From Halodesulfovibrio aestuarii (GTDB lineage: Bacteria > Desulfobacterota > Desulfovibrionia > Desulfovibrionales > Desulfovibrionaceae): a stretch of 64,000 nucleotides of DNA. How positions within the stretch are numbered: the first letter of the stretch is position 1; each line of letters opens with the position of its first letter. Shown here piece by piece: positions 43,206-50,851 of this stretch. The position numbers were made by a program, and so were the translations under genes. The stretch lies in NCBI RefSeq assembly GCF_050571805.1, contig NZ_CP192219.1. One strand, 5' to 3'. Below the pieces are notes generated by a model. That model worked only from the letters and a program-made list of their open reading frames with translations. It did not search any database and was not told the origin of the DNA.

Positions 43206-45818
43206 ATGGATTTAAATCAGTTTACTGAAAAATCTCAGGCAGCCATTAGCGAGGCACAAAACATTGCAATTCGTTTCGGACACCAGCAGGTAGATGTTGA
43301 TCACCTCGTGCTTGCATTGGTGGATCAGGAACAGGGGCTTGTTAGGCGTATTTTAGAGCGCGTGAATGTAGACCCTTCCCGTTTTGGGTCTGCGTTGGAA
43401 AAAGAAGTTCGTAAAAGACCTTCCGTAAGCGGGCCCGGTGCCAGTCATGACACTATTCTGGTGACACAGCAGTTAAACCAGTTGCTGGTGCGTGCGCAGG
43501 ATTTTGCAAAGCGTATGAAAGATGAATTTGTCAGCGTTGAGCATTTATTTTGTGTCGCGTTAGAACCGCCTATGGCTCCTGCGGTTGCGGCGGTTGTTAA
43601 GGCTATGAACGTTTCTTACGAAGAGGTTTTGAAGTCTCTTAACGAAGTTCGTGGTGCACAGCGTGTTACATCACAGAATCCGGAAGATACCTATGAAGCC
43701 TTGATCAAGTATGGTCGTGACCTCGTGGATGAAGCACGCAGAGGAAAACTTGATCCCGTGATCGGACGCGATTCTGAAATCCGTCGTACCATCCGTATTC
43801 TTTCCCGTCGTACAAAAAATAACCCGGTACTCATTGGTGAGGCTGGTGTTGGTAAGACAGCTATTGTTGAAGGGTTGGCTCATCGCATCCTTAATGGTGA
43901 TGTGCCTGAAAGTCTGAAGGACAAAAGTCTGTTTGCTCTTGATATGGGTGCGCTGATTGCCGGTGCCAAGTATCGTGGTGAATTTGAAGAACGTCTTAAA
44001 GCGGTTTTAGCAGAAGTTGAAAAATCTCAAGGCCGTATTTTAATGTTCATCGATGAACTGCATACCATTGTAGGCGCCGGCAAAACAGAAGGCGCGATGG
44101 ATGCGGGCAACCTGCTCAAACCTATGCTTGCCCGTGGTGAACTGCACTGCATTGGTGCCACCACTCTTGATGAATATCGCAAGTATATTGAAAAAGATCC
44201 TGCGCTTGAGCGCCGGTTCCAGCCTCTTGTTGTAGACCAACCGTCATTAGAAGATACTATTTCTATTCTGCGTGGTTTGAAGGAACGTTTTGAGGTGCAC
44301 CACGGTGTGCGTATTAGTGACTCCGCCATTGTGGAAGCTGTAACGTTGTCCGACAGATATATTGCAGACCGCCAGCTGCCGGATAAGGCTATTGACCTTA
44401 TTGATGAAGCAGCGGCAATGATCCGGACAGAAATAGACTCAATGCCTGCGGAACTGGATGAAGCTAACCGTAAGATTATGCAGCTTGAAATTGAGCGTGA
44501 GGCACTTCGAAAAGAAACAGACGAAGCCTCACGGGAGCGTTTGGAAAAGCTTGAAAATGAACTTTCCGAGTTGCGCGGCAGCCATGCAGATCTCATGTCA
44601 AAATGGGAAAAAGAGAAGGGCGCAATCGATTCGCAACGGGAATTGAAAGAGAAAATTGAAGAGACAAAACGCAAAATTGAAGAAGCTGAACGTAATTATG
44701 ATTTAAATACGGCAGCACAGCTTAAATATTCTGTGTTGAATGATCTTGAAAACCGTCTGAAACCAGAACAGGACGAAGAGAGCGTTGAAGAGCGGCTGCT
44801 TAAAGAAGAAGTTCGTCCGGAAGATGTTGCCGGTATCGTGGCACGCTGGACAGGTATTCCCGTAACGCGCCTTGTTGAAGCCGAACGTGACAAACTCTTG
44901 CGTCTGCCTGTTGAACTGCATGAGCGCGTTGTTGGGCAGGATGAAGCTGTAGAAGCTGTTTCTGAAGCCGTTCTTCGTTCGCGCGCAGGGCTTTCAGATC
45001 CCAACCGTCCAATTGGTTCTTTTATTTTCTTAGGGCCGACCGGCGTTGGTAAAACAGAGTTGTGTAAGACTCTGGCAGAAGCATTGTTCGATTCTGAAGA
45101 TAACATTGTACGGCTCGATATGAGCGAGTACATGGAAAAACATACGGTTGCACGCCTTATCGGTGCGCCTCCGGGCTATGTTGGTTATGATCAAGGTGGA
45201 CAGCTTACTGAGGCTGTGCGTCGTAAGCCGTATAGTGTTGTGCTTTTTGATGAAGTTGAGAAGGCACATCCAGATGTATTCAATACGTTGTTACAGATTC
45301 TGGATGATGGCCGCTTGACGGACAGTCAGGGGCGTACTGTTAACTTTAAGAACACTATTATTATTATGACCTCCAACATTGGTGCGCCACTGTTGCTTGA
45401 GGGTATTTCTCCTGACGGATATCTTGCAGAAGGTGTGCGTGATATGGTTATGCAGGAATTGCGTAAGCACTTCAGGCCGGAGTTCTTGAACCGTGTAGAT
45501 GAAACTGTACTCTTTAAGCCGCTGTTGCGTGAGCAGATTAAAGAAATTATTGAACTTCTTCTTGGAAGGTTGCGTGGACGGCTGGAAGGTCGTAAGATCA
45601 CGCTGGAACTTACCGAGGCTGCACGCAATTTTATTGCAGACAATGCGTACGACCCTGTGTACGGTGCTCGTCCTCTGCGGCGGTATTTGCAGCAGAGGAT
45701 AGAGACTACGCTTGCGCGCAAGCTTATTGGTGGTGAGTTACGAGAAGGGCAGCATGTCGTCATCGATGTTGTAACGACTGACGGCGATTTTGATGATCTG
45801 CAATTTTCGATTTCGTAA
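43206..45818 (+). CDS. clpB: ATP-dependent disaggregase ClpB
   Basis: Hexameric Hsp100 that rescues aggregated protein with the DnaK system. 870 residues. N-domain (about 1-145), AAA-1 with Walker A GEAGVGKT near 212 and pore GAKYRGEFEERLKAV, the ClpB coiled-coil middle domain (about 410-530), and AAA-2 with GPTGVGKTELCKTLAEALFD near 609 and pore GPPGYVGYD-type GAPPGYVGYDQGGQLTE. Third gene of the heat-shock operon; ATG has GGAGAG upstream. Confidence 0.96.
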   Translation: MDLNQFTEKSQAAISEAQNIAIRFGHQQVDVDHLVLALVDQEQGLVRRILERVNVDPSRFGSALEKEVRKRPSVSGPGASHDTILVTQQLNQLLVRAQDFAKRMKDEFVSVEHLFCVALEPPMAPAVAAVVKAMNVSYEEVLKSLNEVRGAQRVTSQNPEDTYEALIKYGRDLVDEARRGKLDPVIGRDSEIRRTIRILSRRTKNNPVLIGEAGVGKTAIVEGLAHRILNGDVPESLKDKSLFALDMGALIAGAKYRGEFEERLKAVLAEVEKSQGRILMFIDELHTIVGAGKTEGAMDAGNLLKPMLARGELHCIGATTLDEYRKYIEKDPALERRFQPLVVDQPSLEDTISILRGLKERFEVHHGVRISDSAIVEAVTLSDRYIADRQLPDKAIDLIDEAAAMIRTEIDSMPAELDEANRKIMQLEIEREALRKETDEASRERLEKLENELSELRGSHADLMSKWEKEKGAIDSQRELKEKIEETKRKIEEAERNYDLNTAAQLKYSVLNDLENRLKPEQDEESVEERLLKEEVRPEDVAGIVARWTGIPVTRLVEAERDKLLRLPVELHERVVGQDEAVEAVSEAVLRSRAGLSDPNRPIGSFIFLGPTGVGKTELCKTLAEALFDSEDNIVRLDMSEYMEKHTVARLIGAPPGYVGYDQGGQLTEAVRRKPYSVVLFDEVEKAHPDVFNTLLQILDDGRLTDSQGRTVNFKNTIIIMTSNIGAPLLLEGISPDGYLAEGVRDMVMQELRKHFRPEFLNRVDETVLFKPLLREQIKEIIELLLGRLRGRLEGRKITLELTEAARNFIADNAYDPVYGARPLRRYLQQRIETTLARKLIGGELREGQHVVIDVVTTDGDFDDLQFSIS

Positions 45819-45892
45819 TAGGAATATTGCGGATAAAAGCTGCTTTTGATAATGCACCAGCAATTAATGTAAAGAATATGGAGAGAGTGCAC

Positions 45893-46474
45893 ATGCGACT
45901 TTTACATTTACTTGGCGCAGTAGCGCTTCTTTTAGCAACATTCACCTCCAGCGTTGCGCTGGCTAAAGGGGAACCTGTTTTGATTAAATTTGAAACCACA
46001 ATGGGCAACTTTGTTGTTGAACTAGATACAGAAAAAGCTCCTGAAAGCTCTAAAAACTTCGAGCAGTACGTTCGCGACGGTTTTTACGATGGTACTATTT
46101 TCCACCGTGTAATCGATAACTTCATGGTACAGGGCGGCGGTTTTGACGCTGACATGAACCAGAAGCCAACCCGTGAGCCAATCAAAAACGAAGCAGACAA
46201 TGGCCTTGCTAATGATAAATACACCCTTGCAATGGCACGTACTCAGGATCCTGATTCTGCTACTGCACAGTTCTTTATCAACGTTAAAGATAACGCATTC
46301 CTTAACCACTCCGGTAAAACTGTGAGCGGATGGGGCTACGCAGTATTCGGTAAAGTTGTAGAAGGTACTGAAGTTATCGACGCAATGAAAGGCGTAAAAA
46401 CTGGCAGCTTCGGTTTCCATCAGGACGTTCCTGTTGAACAGATTGCAGTCATTAAAGCATACGTTGTAGAATAG
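45893..46474 (+). CDS. Periplasmic cyclophilin-type peptidyl-prolyl cis-trans isomerase
   Basis: The 193-residue protein has a Sec signal peptide (MRLLHLLGAVALLLATFTSS, cleavage after ALA near 24) and a PpiA/PpiB-type cyclophilin domain: FETTMGNFVVELDTEKAP, FHRVIDNFMVQGGGFD, TATAQFFINVKDN and GYAVFGKVVEG. FHRVI, MVQGG and FFINV line the active site. It catalyses proline isomerisation in exported proteins. I use ATG 45893, with GGAGAG upstream. Downstream of clpB, and it ends in a strong terminator. Confidence 0.92.
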   Translation: MRLLHLLGAVALLLATFTSSVALAKGEPVLIKFETTMGNFVVELDTEKAPESSKNFEQYVRDGFYDGTIFHRVIDNFMVQGGGFDADMNQKPTREPIKNEADNGLANDKYTLAMARTQDPDSATAQFFINVKDNAFLNHSGKTVSGWGYAVFGKVVEGTEVIDAMKGVKTGSFGFHQDVPVEQIAVIKAYVVE

Positions 46475-46520
46475 TACACTTCGTTGCACGAGTTGCGGCG
46501 GGGAGATACTTCCTAAAATG

Positions 46521-46557
46521 AAAAGGAGCTTCAGAGAAATCTGAAGCTCCTTTTTTT
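46521..46557 (+). terminator. Intrinsic terminator of the cyclophilin gene
   Basis: AAAAGGAGCTTCAGA / TCTGAAGCTCC around GAAA, followed by seven T. Confidence 0.93.
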
Positions 46558-46657
46558 ATGCTCACCATTTATGGCGGAAATATAAGAATGTATTATGGTC
46601 CGTTGGTGCTGCTGTCATCGGAAGGCTGTGTGATGGTTGTGGAAGAGCACACAAAAA

Positions 46658-46683
46658 AAGCTCACAGTATTTACTGTGAGCTT
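46658..46683 (-). terminator. Terminator of tRNA-Pro copy 1
   Basis: Reverse strand AAGCTCACAGT / ACTGTGAGCTT followed by a T-run. Confidence 0.88.
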
Positions 46684-46691
46684 AAAATTCG

Positions 46692-46768
<77 letters not shown>

Positions 46769-46779
46769 TCGCGAAAGTT

Positions 46780-46808
46780 GTGATAGGGAAATCTGGAGTT
46801 AGATGCAA
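46780..46808 (-). promoter_or_regulatory. Promoter of tRNA-Pro copy 1
   Basis: Reverse strand TTGCAT (46808-46803), 17 bases, TATCAC (46785-46780), 11 bases before the mature 5' end. Confidence 0.7.
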
Positions 46809-46907
46809 GTAAAAAATGCAAAAAATATCTTTTTTTCATGATATTGTGCATGATGTAGCGGCCAGCATTCATAGGTTGTAGCATTACTGTATTTGCTGGA
46901 GGTAACT

Positions 46908-46979
46908 ATGCTTGCGGTTTGTTGTGTGAAAAATAGGTGGGTATGGCGAGTTGACTTTGTTCATTTAATCAATACATAA
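46908..46979 (+). CDS. Possible 23-residue leader peptide upstream of pnuC
   Basis: ATG at 46908 has an excellent ribosome binding site (CTGGAGGTAACT) and encodes MLAVCCVKNRWVWRVDFVHL plus INT before TAA. It is unlike any protein I know. The strong translation signal with no long gene behind it suggests a leader peptide or a truncated gene, about 130 bases before pnuC. Confidence 0.3.
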   Translation: MLAVCCVKNRWVWRVDFVHLINT

Positions 46980-47070
46980 CCGCTCGTGTGTGCAGAGGCA
47001 TCGTCAGGAGTAGTCTCGCCTTTTGCCAAAGGCTGTTCTCCATCGTTGCTTCTTTACTCTACATTTACAC

Positions 47071-47099
47071 GGGTTGCGTCTGCTCAGGTGTAGCAACCC
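47071..47099 (+). promoter_or_regulatory. Hairpin just before the pnuC ribosome binding site
   Basis: GGGTTGC and GCAACCC form a perfect 7-bp stem around a 15-base loop; AAAGGGA, the ribosome binding site, starts two bases later. No match to a known NAD or thiamine riboswitch could be made by eye. Confidence 0.4.
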
Positions 47100-47112
47100 T
47101 AAAGGGAATATG

Positions 47113-47745
47113 ATGGAATTACTTAATTTTGTTTTTGGCTTTGTGGATGCAATGAGCTGGCCTGAACGTATTTCAATTGCAACAGGGCTTATTTATATTG
47201 TGTTGAGTGTGCGACAGAAGCCCTTGTGCTGGCCGATTGGTATTGTCAGTGTAGGTATCTGGATGGTTGTCGTTTTTAACGGCAGACTTTACATGGATGC
47301 GTTTCTTCAGCTTGTGTATGTTGTACTCGGCTTTTATGGCTGGTGGCAGTGGTTGCGTGGTGGTGAAAATGACACTCCGCTACCGGTGCGCACTGTTGAC
47401 CGTTCACTTGCGTTGAAGCTTACCTGTGTCGGTATCGTCGGGATCGGAATTTTCGGATATATATCACAGAATGTGCTGCATGCGGCATTTCCGTGGCTGG
47501 ACACAGTCACAACTGTTATTAGCCTGATTGCTCAGTATCTGCTGGCGCGAAAATATTTGGAAAACTGGATACTGTGGATCGTTGCCGATGCAATGTATAT
47601 CTACATCTACTTTGCAAAAGGCTGGACTGGATACAGCGGGCTTATGGCTGTATACACCCTTATGGCTATTGCTGGTCTTTATAGCTGGTATAAGTCTATG
47701 CGGGCAGATAGCATCAGTGCTGAGGCAAAATGTCAGACTGCATAG
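47113..47745 (+). CDS. pnuC: Nicotinamide riboside transporter PnuC
   Basis: The roughly 210-residue protein has seven to eight transmembrane segments and the PnuC features: ERISIATGLIYIVLSVRQKP, CWPIGIVSVGIWMVVVF, the YGWWQW motif and KYLENWILWIVADAMYIYIY. It imports nicotinamide riboside down a gradient maintained by phosphorylation. ATG 47113 fits the AAAGGGA site; ATG 47110 is 3 bases earlier. The 3' end overlaps the kinase gene by 16 bases, indicating translational coupling. Confidence 0.9.
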   Translation: MELLNFVFGFVDAMSWPERISIATGLIYIVLSVRQKPLCWPIGIVSVGIWMVVVFNGRLYMDAFLQLVYVVLGFYGWWQWLRGGENDTPLPVRTVDRSLALKLTCVGIVGIGIFGYISQNVLHAAFPWLDTVTTVISLIAQYLLARKYLENWILWIVADAMYIYIYFAKGWTGYSGLMAVYTLMAIAGLYSWYKSMRADSISAEAKCQTA

Positions 47746-48287
47746 ATACCAATATAACGGCTCCGATAATTCGGATTGTGCTTACCGGTTCGGAATGTAC
47801 GGGTAAGTCGACATTGGTCAGCATGTTGGGAAAATATTATGGCGTGCCGCATGTTGAAGAGTATCTGCGTGAGTATTTTATCGCGAATAGGGGAGTGCTT
47901 ACGCTTGAAGATGCTGTTCCTATTGCTAAAGGGCAGCTTGAGGCTGAATTGGCAGTAGAAGCCAAACGACCCCCTTTTTTGCTGTGCGATACGAATATGC
48001 TTTCGTCGGCTGTGTACAATAAGCATTATTATGGAACGAATCCGGAGTGGATTGAATCTGTCTTGGCTGATCGGATGTATTCGTTATATATTTTTTGCGG
48101 CATAGATATTCCGTGGGAAGATGACGGACAACGAGATAGGCCGGAAGAGCGCGGATACATGCAGAGCTTATTCCGTAAAGAGCTTAAAGCACGTTGTGCC
48201 TCTTTTGTTGAAGTGCAAGGAACGCGACAGGAACGTCTTGCGAGTGCTGTAAAAGCAATCGATGCGGTACTGTTCGGGAGTTGTTAA
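47730..48287 (+). CDS. nadR: NadR-like ribosylnicotinamide kinase (AAA_28)
   Basis: The 185-residue P-loop kinase has Walker A TGSECTGKST near 19-28 and a Walker B-like LLCDTNML. It corresponds to the C-terminal kinase domain of enterobacterial NadR, without its HTH and adenylyltransferase parts. It traps imported nicotinamide riboside as NMN. The overlap with pnuC supports a two-gene NAD-salvage unit. Confidence 0.88.
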   Translation: MSDCIDTNITAPIIRIVLTGSECTGKSTLVSMLGKYYGVPHVEEYLREYFIANRGVLTLEDAVPIAKGQLEAELAVEAKRPPFLLCDTNMLSSAVYNKHYYGTNPEWIESVLADRMYSLYIFCGIDIPWEDDGQRDRPEERGYMQSLFRKELKARCASFVEVQGTRQERLASAVKAIDAVLFGSC

Positions 48288-48300
48288 CTACTGAAATTAA

Positions 48301-48344
48301 AAAAACAAAGCGTCTCTGTGAAAACACAGGGACGCTTTGTTTTT
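48301..48344 (+). terminator. Terminator of pnuC-nadR
   Basis: AAAACAAAGCGTCtCTGTG / CACAGgGACGCTTTGTTTT, then more T. The long A-run also allows reverse-strand use. Confidence 0.9.
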
Positions 48345-48362
48345 TTGCAGAAGGTATAAAAA

Positions 48363-48388
48363 AAGCTCACAGTGTTTACTGTGAGCTT
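48363..48388 (-). terminator. Terminator of tRNA-Pro copy 2
   Basis: Same stem as copy 1 with one loop base changed (GTTT in place of ATTT). Confidence 0.88.
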
Positions 48389-48396
48389 AAAAATCG

Positions 48397-48473
<77 letters not shown>

Positions 48474-48485
48474 TCGCGAAGAATG

Positions 48486-48514
48486 TAACTAAGGAAAACT
48501 GGCGAGACTTGCAA
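48486..48514 (-). promoter_or_regulatory. Promoter of tRNA-Pro copy 2
   Basis: Reverse strand TTGCAA, 17 bases, TAGTTA. The spacing is the same as in copy 1 although the spacer differs, so both copies look functional. Confidence 0.6.
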
Positions 48515-48560
48515 GTAAAAAATGCAGTATTTTTAAAAAATCATCACATCTTGGGATGGG

Positions 48561-48883
48561 TGTAGGGGGACACCCGACTTGAGAAATACCGGATAGGCTA
48601 GATTTAATAGTACGGATATAGGCTGAATGTAGGACTGATGCGGGCTTTCGCTGATACGTTGGGCTTGTTTTTGGGCTGAAATCCTAAATGAGAAAAATGC
48701 GCTTTTTCGTGTGATTTTGACTTTCGAAATGAGAAAGTTTTTGCACGAAAAAGCGCATTTTGTCGTCCAAAATCAAATGATAATCGACGAGACTAAAGAG
48801 GGGTGTCAGTGTTATAAATCATCATACCGCCATTATTGACAAAAATAACATGAGGCGGCATTTAGTAAGTAGCTACAAACTAA
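48561..48883. other. Prophage left-end region with candidate transposase-binding sites
   Basis: No gene. GGGTGT-AGGGGG-ACACCC covers the tip. Further in, an 18-bp inverted repeat (48694-48711 and 48744-48761) carries CACGAAAA in each arm, close to the Mu A-protein core RYACGAAAA. GGATAgGCT and GGATAtaGGCT occur at 48591 and about 48615. Confidence 0.5.
48694..48761. repeat. 18-bp perfect inverted repeat with CGAAAA cores
   Basis: AAAATGCGCTTTTTCGTG and its exact complement, 32 bases apart. The interval contains a smaller ACTTTC/GAAAGT dyad. Confidence 0.85.
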
Positions 48884-48918
48884 AAAGCGAGGGAAGTGGT
48901 ACCACATTCCCTCGCTTT
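48884..48918 (-). terminator. Terminator of the repressor gene
   Basis: AAAGCGAGGGAA / TTCCCTCGCTTT around a GTGGTACCAC centre. Confidence 0.75.
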
Positions 48919-48922
48919 CTCT

Positions 48923-49396
48923 TTAAGCAGTCTTGCGCGCGCTGGCGGTGCTTTCTGTGCTATCTGTAGTAGCCTTATCTGTAGGCGCGGCGCGGGCTTT
49001 CAGCTCACCTTTCAGTAAGCCTATCTCTTCTTTTAGCTTTCCATTCTCTTTCAAAATTGTCCTGTTTTCAGCATTTAATTCACGCAGCTCTTTTGAGAGT
49101 TCGCGCACTTCTTCTCGTTCTTTATCTAAACGCGCTTCCAGCTCAGTGCACCGGGGGCAGTTTTCTTGATGTGTAGGTTGAGAGCTTTCTTGTCGTCTCT
49201 CGCTTTCTATGCCGAGGAGTAACCAGCTCGGAGATGCGTCAAAATTTAAGCATATGTTCTCGAGCACTTCAGAAGGCGGAAGGCTCCTACCTTTCTCGTA
49301 AGCCCTTAGCGTATTCATGTTTATTCCGATCCGGTCAGCAAATTCTCTTTGAGAGAGGTTGCCGCGAATTTTACGAATCCTGTCTGCTATTTTCAT
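48923..49396 (-). CDS. Phage repressor-like HTH protein with coiled-coil tail
   Basis: The 157-residue protein has an N-terminal Cro/CI-type HTH (MKIADRIRKIRGNLSQREFA, GINMNTLRAYEKGRSLPPSE) and a long charged coiled coil at about 80-140 (EREEVRELSKELRELNAENR). Facing away from the transposase, it holds the position of Mu c repressor. ATG 49396 lies within the first operator half-site; a TTG at 49411 is also in frame. It should bind the AACTTTTGC sites at 49399-49508. There is no S24-type peptidase domain, so RecA-driven self-cleavage is not expected. Confidence 0.8.
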   Translation of the reverse strand: MKIADRIRKIRGNLSQREFADRIGINMNTLRAYEKGRSLPPSEVLENICLNFDASPSWLLLGIESERRQESSQPTHQENCPRCTELEARLDKEREEVRELSKELRELNAENRTILKENGKLKEEIGLLKGELKARAAPTDKATTDSTESTASARKTA

Positions 49397-49398
49397 AC

Positions 49399-49508
49399 GC
49401 AAAAGTTCCAAGTGCTAACTTTTGCATAAACTTTTGCGCACACTGTTAAGTATAATCTTTATGGATATCAATAGGTTAGGTTGAAATCGCATAAAAATAA
49501 ACTTTTGC
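49399..49508. promoter_or_regulatory. Early operator/promoter region of the prophage
   Basis: Four copies of AACTTTTGC are seen: inverted at 49399-49407, and direct at 49417-49425, 49429-49437 and 49500-49508. The first two make a perfect dyad with 9 bases between. A leftward -10 TATACT lies at 49449-49454. Confidence 0.7.
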
Positions 49509-49603
49509 GTCAAATATTGTTGACTTATCGTCAAAATTTAAGCAAAAAAGAAAGCACGGGCGGTTAAAAAATTAATTCAATTCTTAATTCAATTTTTAAC
49601 CTG
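49509..49603. promoter_or_regulatory. Rightward early control region
   Basis: GTCAA, TTGAC and GTCAA occur at 49509, 49520 and 49530 in alternating orientation, like a Ner or Cro site. Then GGTTAAAAAATT ... AATTTTTAACC (49562-49603) encloses a direct repeat of AATTCAATT. Confidence 0.4.
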
Positions 49604-49664
49604 CTCATAACAAGAGGTCAACAAGTCAGTTTGGACGGAATACGTTGTTAGATTGGACGGTAAA

Positions 49665-50111
49665 ATGATGAGACAGGCAAAATTATTTCAGTACTCGACG
49701 CGGGATGAACAAGTGGCGCAGCTTGCGGGAATTCTTCCGCAGATGCGCGCTGTTATGAACCGCGTCATGAAAGAACAGCCCAACTTGTCCCGTGATCAGC
49801 TTGCTGATGAACTGACAGAAATTTCCCACGCTGCTGGTATCCAGTTGAGCACCAGGAACGCCAAGAGCGTATCGAGAGCCGCACTGGATAAATGGTTGCA
49901 ACCAGCGGCGAAGGAACACCCCCCACCTATTCTCGCAGTCGTAGCGTTCTGCATGGCTACGGGAGATGTCTCGCCCCTACAGCCAATTCTACAGGCCGTA
50001 GGGTGCGAGATTATGAGTGAGGATGATAAGAAGCTGCGCGACTATGCAAGGGCGATTTTGTCAGAGAAGGAAGCGAAGAAGCGTAAGAAACAGTTGGAGG
50101 CACAGCTATAA
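49665..50111 (+). CDS. Phage early regulatory protein, possibly CII/CP76-like
   Basis: The 148-residue protein is mostly helical, with an N-terminal region (MRAVMNRVMKEQPNLSRDQL) and a central HTH-like stretch (SRAALDKWLQPAAKEHPPPI, AVVAFCMATGD). The C-terminus is a charged helix. The layout resembles the CP76/CII phage regulatory family, but I am not sure. It is first in the rightward early operon, overlapping the next gene by one base. ATG 49665 has GGACGG upstream; ATG 49668 is also possible. Confidence 0.55.
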   Translation: MMRQAKLFQYSTRDEQVAQLAGILPQMRAVMNRVMKEQPNLSRDQLADELTEISHAAGIQLSTRNAKSVSRAALDKWLQPAAKEHPPPILAVVAFCMATGDVSPLQPILQAVGCEIMSEDDKKLRDYARAILSEKEAKKRKKQLEAQL

Positions 50112-50347
50112 TGGCAACAATTGCAGGGAGAAACCGTAAGCCTTGGGCGATTCGAGAGTTTTTATATGAACAGGGGCATACAATGTCGTCGCTAGCGAAG
50201 GAGGTAGGGGTCTCCGCGGTGCAGGTTAGGAAAACAATTATTGGTGATGATGATAGTCAGCGAGTTTTAACAGCCCTAGTCGAAATGGGGTGTCCTTTAA
50301 AGCCGCTGAGTTTGCCGGATACTATGAAACTGAGAGAGGTGGTGTGA
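50111..50347 (+). CDS. Small HTH protein, Ner-like position
   Basis: The 78-residue protein has an HTH in IREFLYEQGHTMSSLAKEVG and VSAVQVRKTIIGD. In Mu the small Ner protein follows the early promoter and limits both early and repressor transcription. The start codon overlaps the previous stop (TAATG), so the genes are translationally coupled. Confidence 0.6.
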   Translation: MATIAGRNRKPWAIREFLYEQGHTMSSLAKEVGVSAVQVRKTIIGDDDSQRVLTALVEMGCPLKPLSLPDTMKLREVV

Positions 50348-50544
50348 TGTGTAAAGAGCATGACGAAAAAATCTATCTGTTGGCAGAAAAACTGCGTCAG
50401 GCGATTGAGGAAGCGAAGGCGGATAAAGGTACGGCTGCCAAAGCAGCAGCCGTAGCTTTAAACGGGTTATCAAGAGATACGCATGTGCTTGTGACTATTC
50501 AGCTGTCTCCAGCAGTTTTTTATGAAGGGTTGAAACAAAAGTAG
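50347..50544 (+). CDS. Small phage protein of unknown function
   Basis: 65 residues: MCKEHDEKIYLLAEKLRQAI then an Ala-rich helix. The ATG at 50347 overlaps the previous stop (TGATG), and GAGAGG lies upstream. I do not recognise it. Its last 50 bases overlap the opposite-strand gene at 50495-50686. Confidence 0.5.
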   Translation: MCKEHDEKIYLLAEKLRQAIEEAKADKGTAAKAAAVALNGLSRDTHVLVTIQLSPAVFYEGLKQK

Positions 50545-50686
50545 CGAATACTTTAGCTTGCCTTTCCGCCTCATTAACTTGGCCCTCGTGAGTTACGGTA
50601 ACATTTTCGCTTGTTTCCCCATACGGGTTTTGGGCAAGCCAAAGCTCTTTAGCCACTGTAAGCAATACATCATCAGTTACTTTCAT
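50495..50686 (-). CDS. Small reverse-strand phage protein
   Basis: 63 residues starting MKVTDDVLLTVAKELWLAQN and ending in a helix with KVFATFVSTLHKKLLETAE. AAAGGAACCGG precedes the ATG at 50686 on the reverse strand. It overlaps tail-to-tail with the + strand gene and faces away from the transposase. Function unknown. Confidence 0.5.
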   Translation of the reverse strand: MKVTDDVLLTVAKELWLAQNPYGETSENVTVTHEGQVNEAERQAKVFATFVSTLHKKLLETAE

Positions 50687-50687
50687 T

Positions 50688-50755
50688 TTCCGGTTCCTTT
50701 TGAGTTTAATGATTAAAGATACACGTTGGTTAAGGCATACCAAAAGGAGCCGGAA
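50688..50755. repeat. Imperfect 15-bp inverted repeat upstream of the transposase gene
   Basis: TTCCGGTTCCTTTTG at 50688-50702 and CAAAAGGAgCCGGAA at 50741-50755 match at 14 of 15 positions, with 38 bases between. The left arm includes the ribosome binding site of the reverse-strand gene. Confidence 0.7.
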
Positions 50756-50851
50756 CTCACAAATTTCTGATTAGGCGACGGGGACACACATAACGGCGCG
50801 GGATAGCCTCCTGCGCCACTTAAAGAACTTTTGAACACAGGTAGTTATTTC

